Assembly (NCBI GenBank): GCA_947003675.1
Contig: CAMQPJ010000069.1
Coordinates: 1-6,763 of the forward strand
Source of the DNA: an uncultured Collinsella sp.
GTDB lineage: Bacteria; Actinomycetota; Coriobacteriia; Coriobacteriales; Coriobacteriaceae
DNA length: 6,763 nucleotides
Direction of reading: 5' to 3'
A model generated the notes under the pieces. That model made no database searches, had not been told where the DNA came from, and saw only the letters and a list, made by a program, of their open reading frames with translations. A program made the translations under genes and the position numbers. Of this stretch, positions 1-4,903 are shown one piece after another; position 1 is the stretch's first letter; the number at the start of each line of letters is the position of its first letter.

Positions 1-17
1 CGCGCTAAGGATGCCAA

Positions 18-109
18 GCGTAAAACCTTCAATGAAAATGGCGTAAAAACTACATTGAAAGTAGCGTAAAATCAGCATTGAGAATGGCGTAATTTCGCAT
101 ATCGCATGA
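18..109. repeat. Degenerate 23-bp tandem repeat, four units
   Basis: The octamer GCGTAAAA begins at 18, 41 and 64, and GCGTAA begins again at 87, so the period is exactly 23 bp. In the first three units the octamer is followed by five variable bases and a second conserved block close to ATTGAAAATG. The fourth unit is decayed and contains the direct repeat TCGCAT-A-TCGCAT. The array ends where the reading frame of the truncated ATPase gene opens (about 110). Period and positions are seen directly. A role as regulatory or protein-binding sites is inference; 23 bp is close to two helical turns, which would place each unit on the same DNA face. Confidence 0.75.
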
Positions 110-133
110 TCGCCCGAGCTTGCACACGGCCTT

Positions 134-760
134 TTGCGAGCTCTTGCCATGAACGAGAGCCAGGCTGTCACGTACAAGACGCTCGTAAAGGACGCCTCGT
201 ACGGTGAGGCGGGCCCCGACGAGAGGACCATCGCTGCGTACTTGGACCTCTTCAACAGGCTCAAGCTGACCGAGGACCTGTGCGGATGGGAGCCGCCCAT
301 GCGCTCGAAGGCCCGCGTTCGCGTGCGCCCCAAGCGCTACTTCTGTGACCCGTCACTTGCGGCGGCGTTGCTGGGGGCTACCCCTGAGCGGCTGCTTGGC
401 GATATGCAAACGCTGGGGATGCTCTTTGAGAATCTCGTCCTGCGCGACGTGCGCGTGTTCCTTTCCACCTACGGCGGTGTCGATAACAGTGTCCATTATT
501 TCCGAGATGAGAAGGGCCTTGAGGTCGATCTGATCGTTGAGCACGACGGGCGTTGGGGAGCCATCGAGGTCAAACTGAGTGATGCGAAAGCAGACGATGG
601 AGCGAGAAATCTCAAGGCGCTGGAGAAGAAAGTGCTCTCCAATCCTGCCGCCCAGAATGCTGCGCCGGCGTTTTTGGCGGTTGTGGTTGGAAAGGGAAGC
701 ATCGCCTACACGCGCGACGACGGCGTAGCAGTGATTCCCATGGCGGCACTTGGGGCGTAG
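134..760 (+). pseudogene. 5'-truncated AAA ATPase: DUF4143 nuclease-like C-terminal half
   Basis: This encodes the C-terminal part of a COG1373-type ATPase, a family of roughly 400 residues with an N-terminal P-loop AAA domain and a C-terminal DUF4143 domain related to PD-(D/E)XK nucleases. Only the second half is present (208 codons from a TTG). The start of the protein (LRALAMNESQ, then AYLDLF) matches the internal 'RALARN...YLDLL' winged-helix-like stretch of the family. LFEN near residue 98, GLEVDLIVE near 128-136 and AIEVK near 143-147 match the nuclease-like core (D132, E145, K147). No Walker A or B motif is present. The same frame stays open back to 110, where it reads family-like residues (SPELAHGLL), and is then closed by a TGA at 107-109. 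No ribosome-binding site precedes the TTG or the ATG at 149, so a deletion or rearrangement probably joined the gene fragment to the repeat array. The downstream end is intact. Cellular substrates of this family are unknown. Family assignment is confident, non-functionality less so. Confidence 0.75.
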
Positions 761-786
761 TGGTTTTGCGGGCGTGCCGTGCTTCC

Positions 787-810
787 TTTACCGAAAATCC
801 ATTTGGTAAA
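787..810. repeat. Short inverted repeat TTTACC / GGTAAA
   Basis: Perfect 6-bp arms at 787-792 and 805-810 are separated by 12 bases, and lie 27 bp after the stop of the truncated ATPase gene. No T-run follows, so it is not a convincing terminator. It overlaps the possible -35 element at 803-808 and could be an operator for that promoter (inference). Confidence 0.3.
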
Positions 811-831
811 CCAGATGCTCGCGGATAGAAT
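803..831 (+). promoter_or_regulatory. Possible sigma-70-type promoter upstream of a candidate small RNA
   Basis: TTGGTA at 803-808 and TAGAAT at 826-831 are separated by exactly 17 bases, giving four of six and five of six matches to the -35 and -10 consensus. Transcription would start near 838. No gene on this strand begins soon after; the next structural signal is the terminator-like hairpin at 1010-1056. Chance matches of this quality occur, so this rests on the pairing with the hairpin. Confidence 0.3.
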
Positions 832-890
832 AAAGTTGACGGCAGCCCAAGTGGTGAAGAGCTGGGCAGCGCCGTTGCTTGGTCAAGAGG

Positions 891-1034
891 TCAGTGCCTT
901 AATGGCAGCGACTTGTTATGCTTCGAATGCTGCTTGAGTGCCTCGGAAATTTCGATAAGCGCCGTGAAGAGCGAGACCAAAGCAACCAAGAGCTCTACGA
1001 GCTCTGATGGGCCCGGGATGACCTCTGATTCAAG
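891..1034 (-). other. Possible decayed membrane-peptide reading frame
   Basis: On the minus strand this frame reads 47 residues between stops: a start rich in acidic residues and proline, then a hydrophobic core (ELLVALVSLFTALIEI) and a basic tail (KQHSKHNK). It has no ATG or GTG; the only start-like codon is a TTG at 987-989 with no ribosome-binding site. Directly downstream, from about 881 in another frame, a second hydrophobic stretch occurs (AAVNFILSASIWFTKWIFG). Two hydrophobic segments in adjacent frames on one strand would fit the frameshifted remains of a small membrane protein. They could also be a by-product of purine-rich sequence on the plus strand. I do not recognise a family. 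Confidence 0.15.
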
Positions 1035-1056
1035 TCACCGGGCCTCAATCTTTTTT
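1010..1056 (+). terminator. Rho-independent-like terminator
   Basis: GGCCCGG (1010-1016) pairs with CCGGGCC (1038-1044). After a two-base bulge, TGAC (1019-1022) pairs with GTCA (1034-1037), leaving an 11-base loop. Six T follow at 1051-1056. The stem is strong, but the T-run begins six bases after its foot, which is farther than ideal. It lies about 160 bp before the exonuclease gene on the same strand and would insulate that gene from upstream transcription. Confidence 0.5.
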
Positions 1057-1066
1057 ATCCATTTGA

Positions 1067-1201
1067 ATAGAGTGGGCGGCGCCCTTGGGGTCGACCGTAT
1101 GGCGTGTGCCTGGCGCGCGTGGTATTGCGCTCCGCTTTCATGTCCGCACGGGCGCCTATCCTTACGGCAATGTAGCCGCCTATGTGGCGAGCGGTAGTTG
1201 A
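1067..1201 (+). other. Start-less 44-codon reading frame, possible gene remnant
   Basis: Between a TGA at 1064-1066 and a TGA at 1199-1201 the plus strand reads a compositionally protein-like stretch, ending with GAYPYGNVAAYVASGS. It has no ATG; a GTG at 1106-1108 lacks a ribosome-binding site. It ends just before the exonuclease's ribosome-binding site. It may be the 3' end of a gene otherwise lost from the 761-1219 gap, or chance. I do not recognise it. Confidence 0.15.
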
Positions 1202-1202
1202 C

Positions 1203-1211
1203 GGAGAAAGG
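1203..1211 (+). promoter_or_regulatory. Ribosome-binding site fixing the GTG start of the exonuclease
   Basis: GGAGAAAGG at 1203-1211 lies eight bases before the GTG at 1220. It supports this non-ATG start, which places about 20 residues before the first exonuclease motif. Confidence 0.6.
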
Positions 1212-1219
1212 CCCTAACT

Positions 1220-1954
1220 GTGTCAGCTGAAAAGACGCCGGGTATCTCGGCTATCGATACGACGAACTTTGCGCGCCAGATTGTGCTGGACTTTGAGTTT
1301 GCGCCGGTGCCAAAGCAGCGCCAGCGTCGTGGACTGCGCAACGAGATTATCGAGGTCGGCGCCGTCAAGCTCGATTACCACGGCAACGTTATGGGCGAGT
1401 TCTCGCAGTTTGTGCAGACGGAATTTACCGAAGGCGTTGCGTTTCCCGTCCGCGAGCTCACAGGGATATCGGCCGTGGACACCGCGATGGCCGATCCGCT
1501 CTATGTGGTGATCAAAAGGCTCAGCGATTGGATCGGCCGCTACTCCGCCCAGATAGTTTGCTGGAGCGGGACGGACCGTCGACAGCTTTTGACCGAGTGC
1601 CAGGCAAAACACATCGACCTTTCCGCATTTCCTACGGACTGGGCTGACCTGCAGGCGTTTTACACCTCGATCATGGACGTGGACAGCCACGGGTGCGTCT
1701 CGTTGGGTGACGCGGCGACGTGGTTTGGCATCGAGTTCGACGAGTCGACGGGCCATGCCCACAGCGCCCTTGCCGATGCGCGCGTAACCGCCAAGTTGCT
1801 CAAGCAGGTGATGGACGGGAACTACCGTGTGAGCCCGCGCGCCCAGGAAGTCCGCCAACGGTGGGGGATGGGCGAGCGATCCCAGACGCGCGTTTCCAGC
1901 AAGTGCCCCGAGCTGGGTGACCTGCTGCTGAAGCTGAAGGCGGAGGGGAGGTAG
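1220..1954 (+). CDS. DEDDh 3'-5' exonuclease (RNase T / DnaQ-like, KapD/Eri-1-type)
   Basis: A 244-residue nuclease that would remove nucleotides from 3' ends of RNA or DNA using two metal ions, in the cytoplasm. All DEDDh motifs are present in order: ExoI VLDFEF (D24, E26), followed by the typical NEIIEVGAVKLD; ExoII CWSGTDRRQLL (D119); and ExoIII HSALAD with the HxxxxD spacing (H181, D186). It is a stand-alone domain with no polymerase, GIY-YIG or helicase part. The ExoI region resembles KapD/Eri-1-like exonucleases more than the replicative epsilon subunit, so an RNA-processing or small-RNA turnover role is a reasonable guess. The last 45 residues form a polar, basic tail outside the domain. 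The gene stands alone on this strand; its 3' end is overlapped by the convergent gene at 1822-2487. A GCCTTT/AAAGGC hairpin directly follows the stop but lacks a T-run. Enzyme class is secure; the substrate is not known. Confidence 0.88.
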   Translation: MSAEKTPGISAIDTTNFARQIVLDFEFAPVPKQRQRRGLRNEIIEVGAVKLDYHGNVMGEFSQFVQTEFTEGVAFPVRELTGISAVDTAMADPLYVVIKRLSDWIGRYSAQIVCWSGTDRRQLLTECQAKHIDLSAFPTDWADLQAFYTSIMDVDSHGCVSLGDAATWFGIEFDESTGHAHSALADARVTAKLLKQVMDGNYRVSPRAQEVRQRWGMGERSQTRVSSKCPELGDLLLKLKAEGR

Positions 1955-2487
1955 GCCTTTTGAGAAAGGCATTCGGTTTGGCGTGGCGGGATTGTAAGCG
2001 CGACTTCGCCCTGCTGTTTGAATCGAAGCGTCAACCAGTATGACGAGCTGTCTGGTCTGTCTGCCTGCATCCCCGCAATCCCGCGCGCGGCACTCAACAG
2101 CTCATACTCCCTCTGGCTCCACTGGCGCAGCTCGGCAGTCTCGACGGCATCGCGACACAGGTCCAGGAACACCTCGGCTCCCTCGCAGAAGCACTCACGG
2201 GCAAAGGTGCCAGATCCGTCCGCAACGCACGCGCCGTCAGCGAAGAGCTTCCAACTCGACGGCTCGCGCAAGTCTTCTCCAAGCAGCTTGATCTGCAGTA
2301 CGTGCGGGTCGCCAGCAGCACAGAGCTCTTCCTCGAGCACCTGCACCGTAAAGCGCATCTGATAGGAGAGACTGTTCTTGACCATGGCCGAGGCATAGCC
2401 ACTCGGCTTGTCCAGAAGATGCATTCGTTTTGGCTTGGCTGCCAGGTTGTGGAAGTTGCGCTCACTGCGCACAGAGAAATTGTCCAT
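1822..2487 (-). CDS. Hypothetical protein of unknown family (about 221 residues)
   Basis: I do not recognise this protein. The ATG at 2487 is chosen because AAGGAGT (2492-2498 on the minus strand) lies a few bases upstream; the frame remains open further upstream, but no other start is as well supported. The N-terminus is basic (NFHNLAAKPKRMHLL). The middle alternates hydrophobic and charged residues, as in a soluble alpha/beta domain (MRFTVQVLEEELCAAG, then SSWKLFADGACVADG). A cysteine-containing acidic helix-like stretch follows (ARECFCEGAEVFLDLCRDAV), then AELRQWSQREYELLSAARG. No signal peptide or membrane segment is seen. From about residue 160 the composition changes to a Ser/Arg/Pro-rich tail, and its last 44 codons lie antisense to the exonuclease gene. 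The natural stop may have been lost, so that the frame reads through into the neighbour. The N-terminal 150 residues look real; the C-terminus is doubtful. Confidence 0.6.
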   Translation of the reverse strand: MDNFSVRSERNFHNLAAKPKRMHLLDKPSGYASAMVKNSLSYQMRFTVQVLEEELCAAGDPHVLQIKLLGEDLREPSSWKLFADGACVADGSGTFARECFCEGAEVFLDLCRDAVETAELRQWSQREYELLSAARGIAGMQADRPDSSSYWLTLRFKQQGEVALTIPPRQTECLSQKAYLPSAFSFSSRSPSSGHLLETRVWDRSPIPHRWRTSWARGLTR

Positions 2488-2588
2488 ACGGACTCCTTTC
2501 ATCGATGTTGGCAGGGCCACCGTGCCTCTTGGCCGGTTGGCGTCGGGATCGTGGAGCCAACTCTCTACCCCGACTCTGGATAAAGCGC

Positions 2589-2605
2589 GCCCGCTCCTTG
2601 CGGGC
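2589..2605. other. Hairpin in the leader region of the unknown protein gene
   Basis: GCCCGC (2589-2594) and GCGGGC (2600-2605) flank a five-base loop. On the minus strand the loop reads AAGGA. It lies directly after the possible promoter at 2613-2642, so a transcript would begin at or near this stem. No T-run follows, so it is not a terminator. It may stabilise the 5' end of the mRNA (inference). Confidence 0.3.
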
Positions 2606-2612
2606 ACGATGG

Positions 2613-2642
2613 AGTCTATCAGCACGCGCGGACAGAAATCAA
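2613..2642 (-). promoter_or_regulatory. Possible promoter for the unknown protein gene
   Basis: On the minus strand TTGATT (2637-2642) and TAGACT (2613-2618) are separated by 18 bases. Each matches four of the six consensus positions. The start point would be near 2606, leaving a leader of about 118 nt that opens with the 2589-2605 hairpin. It lies about 60 bp from the 33-bp repeat array, which could act as an upstream regulatory element. Confidence 0.25.
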
Positions 2643-2698
2643 GCGCCGCCTGCGAAATGACGTGCAAGCGACGCTTGATTGCGCGGCGATTATTCGGC

Positions 2699-2791
2699 CA
2701 ACATCCGGAAAAGTGTCGAAATCGGCCGTAAGAAAGTACGGAAAAGTGTCGAATCTGACGGTCTCAACATCCGGAAAAGTGTAACCGGATG
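2699..2791. repeat. 33-bp tandem array ending in a hairpin
   Basis: CGGAAAAGTGT occurs at 2706, 2739 and 2772, an exact 33-bp period (about three helical turns). Units 1 and 3 share the 18-mer CAACATCCGGAAAAGTGT (2699 and 2765); units 1 and 2 also share CGGAAAAGTGTCGAA. In unit 3, CATCCGG (2768-2774) and CCGGATG (2785-2791) form a perfect 7-bp inverted repeat around AAAAGTGTAA, so the array ends in a potential hairpin. Because 33 is divisible by three, the minus strand reads an 11-residue repeat beginning DTFP, but no convincing gene carries it. The array sits between the unknown protein gene and the 332-residue membrane protein gene. Function unknown; a regulatory or protein-binding array is the most likely reading. 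Confidence 0.75.
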
Positions 2792-2851
2792 ACAAAACAG
2801 CACGTAGAAGCTGGTGTTGCATGTGGACGCTTCAGCCGTCCCTAACCCTCG

Positions 2852-3850
2852 CTACTCGTCGTCTCCGTCGTTGGGGTCGCCCTTGAGGGTGTTGATGTCC
2901 AGGTACTGGTTGTCGTCCTCTGCTTTCTGCGTTGCCGATTCGGATGCGGTTGGGCCGCGGAATAGCTGGAATCCCTCAAACGCAATCACGCCGAGCAGAG
3001 CGATGATGATGGCGATAAAGACAACCTTTGCCGCATGCGAAAACTCCGAAAAGCGCGGCGGTTCTTCTTCGGTGTGGTAATCGGCAGCACGCTCATCGTC
3101 GGTGCCGTGGGTATACGACGATGCCGAGGCTGCCTTTACGCTCGCTTGGTTGTAATCGGGAGCGGGCGTGGCGGCAAACGGGTCGCGAGAATAGCCGCTC
3201 GATGTTTGGCCGTAATCCTCGGTTTCGATGCGGCCGGCGCGAGGTTGTTCGCTCGGGCGGTTGGCGTATGCGGACTCGCGTTTCTCGGCAGCCGCAAACA
3301 AAGGGTTTACCGGAATGTCGAGCGCCGGCATGCCGCTCGAGGTCTCGTCCAGATCTGCCGCCGCCCAGGAATCAAAGGCAAACTGGCGGTTGGAAAGATC
3401 ATCCAGATCCATGACAGGCGGCTCGAGCTCGGGCTCGGGCTGGGGTTCGGGAGCCGCGTATGTCGGCTGCTGCGGGGTGGCATACGCGGGCGCGCTGCTG
3501 GGCGCATGGCGCTGTGCCGCTGCAGCGAGAAACGCCGCCGTCTCGGACGGATCGCTAGCAGGACGGGGCACAGGGGCGGCTTTACGCGTCGTCTGCACGA
3601 TGGGGCGGGTGGCAAAGTCGTCCGCGGGCACGGATGCCGGCGCGGGCGTGGCGGAAGGTGCGGGCTTTGGACCTGCCGAGCGAACCCCGCCGCCCATGAG
3701 TTCCTCGGCGGTCCAGGGGCGGCCGCTCATCACGTCGTCGAGGCTCAACGCAAACAGATCGTCTTCGCCCTCGTCAAACGCGCGTTTCGCATGCCTGGCG
3801 CCAGAAACGGTGCCTCCGCGGCCGTTGCGTGATGCGTTGCTCGACCCCAT
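2852..3850 (-). CDS. Acidic, Pro/Ala-rich single-pass membrane protein, function unknown
   Basis: A 332-residue protein of no family I recognise. The ATG at 3850 is preferred to one at 3883: GAAAGGA (3860-3866) lies nine bases upstream and the probable promoter at 3887-3892 leaves no leader for the longer form. Order of regions: a basic N-terminus (about 1-24), an acidic segment with a short motif (DDLFALSLDDVMSGRPWTAEE, about 28-48, written here in one-letter code), a long low-complexity Pro/Ala/Gln/Glu-rich stretch (about 60-145), a charged linker, then one membrane helix at 276-297 (core VVFIAIIIALLGVIAF) and an acidic 35-residue tail. With no signal peptide and basic residues before the helix, the long N-terminal part should be cytoplasmic and the tail outside. 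Such an architecture is common for cell-envelope or signalling scaffolds, but that is only a guess. It lies 122 bp downstream of the PAS regulator gene on the same strand and has its own probable promoter. Confidence 0.78.
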   Translation of the reverse strand: MGSSNASRNGRGGTVSGARHAKRAFDEGEDDLFALSLDDVMSGRPWTAEELMGGGVRSAGPKPAPSATPAPASVPADDFATRPIVQTTRKAAPVPRPASDPSETAAFLAAAAQRHAPSSAPAYATPQQPTYAAPEPQPEPELEPPVMDLDDLSNRQFAFDSWAAADLDETSSGMPALDIPVNPLFAAAEKRESAYANRPSEQPRAGRIETEDYGQTSSGYSRDPFAATPAPDYNQASVKAASASSYTHGTDDERAADYHTEEEPPRFSEFSHAAKVVFIAIIIALLGVIAFEGFQLFRGPTASESATQKAEDDNQYLDINTLKGDPNDGDDE

Positions 3851-3886
3851 CTTGTTCCATCCTTTCGAAATATTCGCATTCATCGA

Positions 3887-3892
3887 TTATAT
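3887..3892 (-). promoter_or_regulatory. -10 element of the probable promoter for the membrane protein gene
   Basis: On the minus strand 3887-3892 reads TATAAT, a perfect -10 hexamer in otherwise GC-rich DNA. No good -35 hexamer is seen 16-18 bases upstream, so it may be activator-dependent or weak. A start near 3880 gives a leader of about 30 nt containing the ribosome-binding site of the gene starting at 3850. Confidence 0.4.
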
Positions 3893-3972
3893 GGAACTTG
3901 CCTTGCGGCCGACTCTCGGATTCGTGCATTCCAGAACTCGTGCCCAAAAGGGGAGGGGTGCAGTCGCGCTGA

Positions 3973-4626
3973 CTATTTGTCGCCGGCGGCAGCTTTGGCC
4001 TCGTTGAGGTAGCTATAGAAGCTGTATTTGGAGATGCCAAAGAACTCGCAGGCGCGTTCGCTCGACTTGGAGATGAGGAAGGCGCCGCGACGGTCGAGGT
4101 AGCCAATGGCGCGGATGCGCTCGTCTTTGGTCATAAGGGCTGCAGGCTTGCCCACGTACTGCTCACACTCGCGCAGCAGATCCTCGAGCAGGTCGCCGAT
4201 GTTTTTGGTGATGGGCTCGGGCTCGGTGTATCCCTTGTCGCCTGTGCCGGTGAGCGCGTCGAGCGAACGCTCAAAAGCCTTCATGAGCGTAATGTCAAAG
4301 TTAATGGCCAAAATGCCGACGGGCTTGCCCTCGTCGTTGCGGATAAAGATGGTCGAGGACTTGAGCAGCTTGCCATCGGCGGTTTTGGTGAGGTATGGCT
4401 CGCGGTCGTGCACGTCGGCGGTGCCCTCGTGCATGGACTCAAGCACAATATGGCTGGGGCCGTCACCCAGTTTGCGCCCGCTGACGTGGCCGTTTTCGAT
4501 CACTACGATGGAGTGGTCCACGTCCTCGGTCTCCAAGTCGTGGACGACGACTTCGCAGTTGGGGCCAAACTGGAGCGCCAGGCCGTGTGCAAGGCGCTTG
4601 TAAAACTCTATCTGTGCGGGGGTCAT
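3973..4626 (-). CDS. YheO/DauR-family transcriptional regulator (PAS_6 sensor plus HTH_22)
   Basis: A 217-residue DNA-binding regulator. Residues about 1-116 are the YheO-like PAS sensor domain, with VVVHDLE near 26-32, SGRKLGD near 49-55 and the characteristic KPVGILAINFD at 101-111. Residues about 150-212 are the C-terminal helix-turn-helix, with MTKDERIRAIGYLDRRGAF and the recognition-helix-like GISKYSFYSYLNEA (197-210). Length is typical of the family. The ATG at 4626 has AGGAAGG (4632-4638) five bases upstream. In Pseudomonas the relative DauR responds to an amino-acid-derived signal and represses D-arginine catabolism; other members are uncharacterised. Here the gene is divergent from ygeX across a 277-bp gap with paired palindromes, so it most likely controls ygeX-ygeY, sensing diaminopropionate or another intermediate (inference). 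Whether it activates or represses cannot be told from sequence. Confidence 0.9.
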   Translation of the reverse strand: MTPAQIEFYKRLAHGLALQFGPNCEVVVHDLETEDVDHSIVVIENGHVSGRKLGDGPSHIVLESMHEGTADVHDREPYLTKTADGKLLKSSTIFIRNDEGKPVGILAINFDITLMKAFERSLDALTGTGDKGYTEPEPITKNIGDLLEDLLRECEQYVGKPAALMTKDERIRAIGYLDRRGAFLISKSSERACEFFGISKYSFYSYLNEAKAAAGDK

Positions 4627-4685
4627 GGGTGCCTTCCTAAAAATTAGTTTGGGCTCACTTTGCCATAAACCCCACTTGTTCGCAA

Positions 4686-4709
4686 ATAACGAAAGCGTCG
4701 CTGCGTTAT
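4686..4709. promoter_or_regulatory. Nested inverted repeat upstream of the regulator gene
   Basis: ATAACG (4686-4691) and CGTTAT (4704-4709) are perfect arms, and between them AGCG-T-CGCT (4694-4702) is a second inverted repeat. Together they make a 24-bp dyad with a small asymmetry (two bases against one between the stems). It lies 60 bp upstream of the regulator start and has different sequence from the AACAAA palindromes. It could be a second operator or a hairpin in the regulator's leader. Confidence 0.35.
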
Positions 4710-4745
4710 GTAACCGTTCGGCGGCGAAAAGGTACCGATTACGGC

Positions 4746-4760
4746 AACAAACAATTTGTT
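4746..4760. promoter_or_regulatory. Operator-like palindrome 1, AACAAA-N3-TTTGTT
   Basis: Perfect 6-bp arms AACAAA (4746-4751) and TTTGTT (4755-4760) flank CAA. The same arms and spacing recur at 4797-4811. It lies 120 bp upstream of the regulator start and 144 bp upstream of ygeX. The likely ligand is the adjacent PAS/HTH regulator (inference). Confidence 0.5.
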
Positions 4761-4796
4761 AGGTTTGCCAATCAAAAAGTGTGATAGAACAGTGCT

Positions 4797-4811
4797 AACA
4801 AACTTTTTGTT
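4797..4811. promoter_or_regulatory. Operator-like palindrome 2, AACAAA-N3-TTTGTT
   Basis: AACAAA (4797-4802) and TTTGTT (4806-4811) flank CTT. It has identical arms and spacing to the palindrome at 4746-4760, and the centres are 51 bp apart, close to five helical turns, so both would face the same side of the DNA. The ygeX promoter must lie in this neighbourhood, but I cannot pick -35 and -10 elements with good spacing. CATAAA at 4821-4826 is one possible -10. Confidence 0.5.
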
Positions 4812-4903
4812 TGGCATCCACATAAAAGTTCAGTCGCATGAATGGGAATGGGCTGAAACGCGTATGCGGGGGCCGGCAAGAGAGGACTTAAGGAGTTCAC
4901 CGT

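Larger units (their letters stand above)
838..1056 (+). ncRNA. Candidate small RNA between a promoter and a terminator
   Basis: The interval is bounded by the promoter-like pair at 803-831 and the hairpin plus T-run ending at 1056, giving a transcript of about 220 nt. The plus strand has no good gene. A 28-codon frame from GTG at 851 (or 11 codons from ATG at 902) ends at a TGA at 935-937 but has no clear ribosome-binding site. It could instead encode a very short peptide, or be the untranslated remains of a lost gene. It matches no RNA family I recognise. Confidence 0.2.

Noticed and set aside
18..109. CRISPR array
   Set aside because: The 23-bp units are contiguous and degenerate, with no unique spacers of 30-40 bp and no cas genes in view.
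913..1197. 94-codon plus-strand frame in the gap
   Set aside because: It reads through the terminator hairpin and T-run (…ASIFFIH…), has no ribosome-binding site, and its Ser/Cys-rich composition is not protein-like.
1955..1970. Terminator after the exonuclease (GCCTTT/AAAGGC)
   Set aside because: The 6-bp stem is short and not followed by a T-run on either strand, so it is mentioned only as a weak hairpin.
2488..2667. N-terminal extension of the unknown protein to a start at 2667
   Set aside because: The frame is open, but the strong ribosome-binding site at 2492-2498 and a promoter-like pair inside the extension favour the start at 2487.
2619..2822. Minus-strand frame with an 11-residue DTFP repeat
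   Set aside because: The peptide repeat is explained by the 33-bp DNA period, which is a multiple of three. It has no convincing ribosome-binding site, and the DNA cores are conserved regardless of codon position.
2825..2841. Terminator of the 332-residue protein gene (GGACG/CGTCC)
   Set aside because: Only five base pairs and no T-run on the minus strand; termination of this gene remains unlocated.
3035..4007. Long plus-strand frames opposite the 332-residue protein
   Set aside because: They are Arg/Gly/Ser-rich shadows without ribosome-binding sites. The minus strand has a start site, promoter element and a clean membrane helix.
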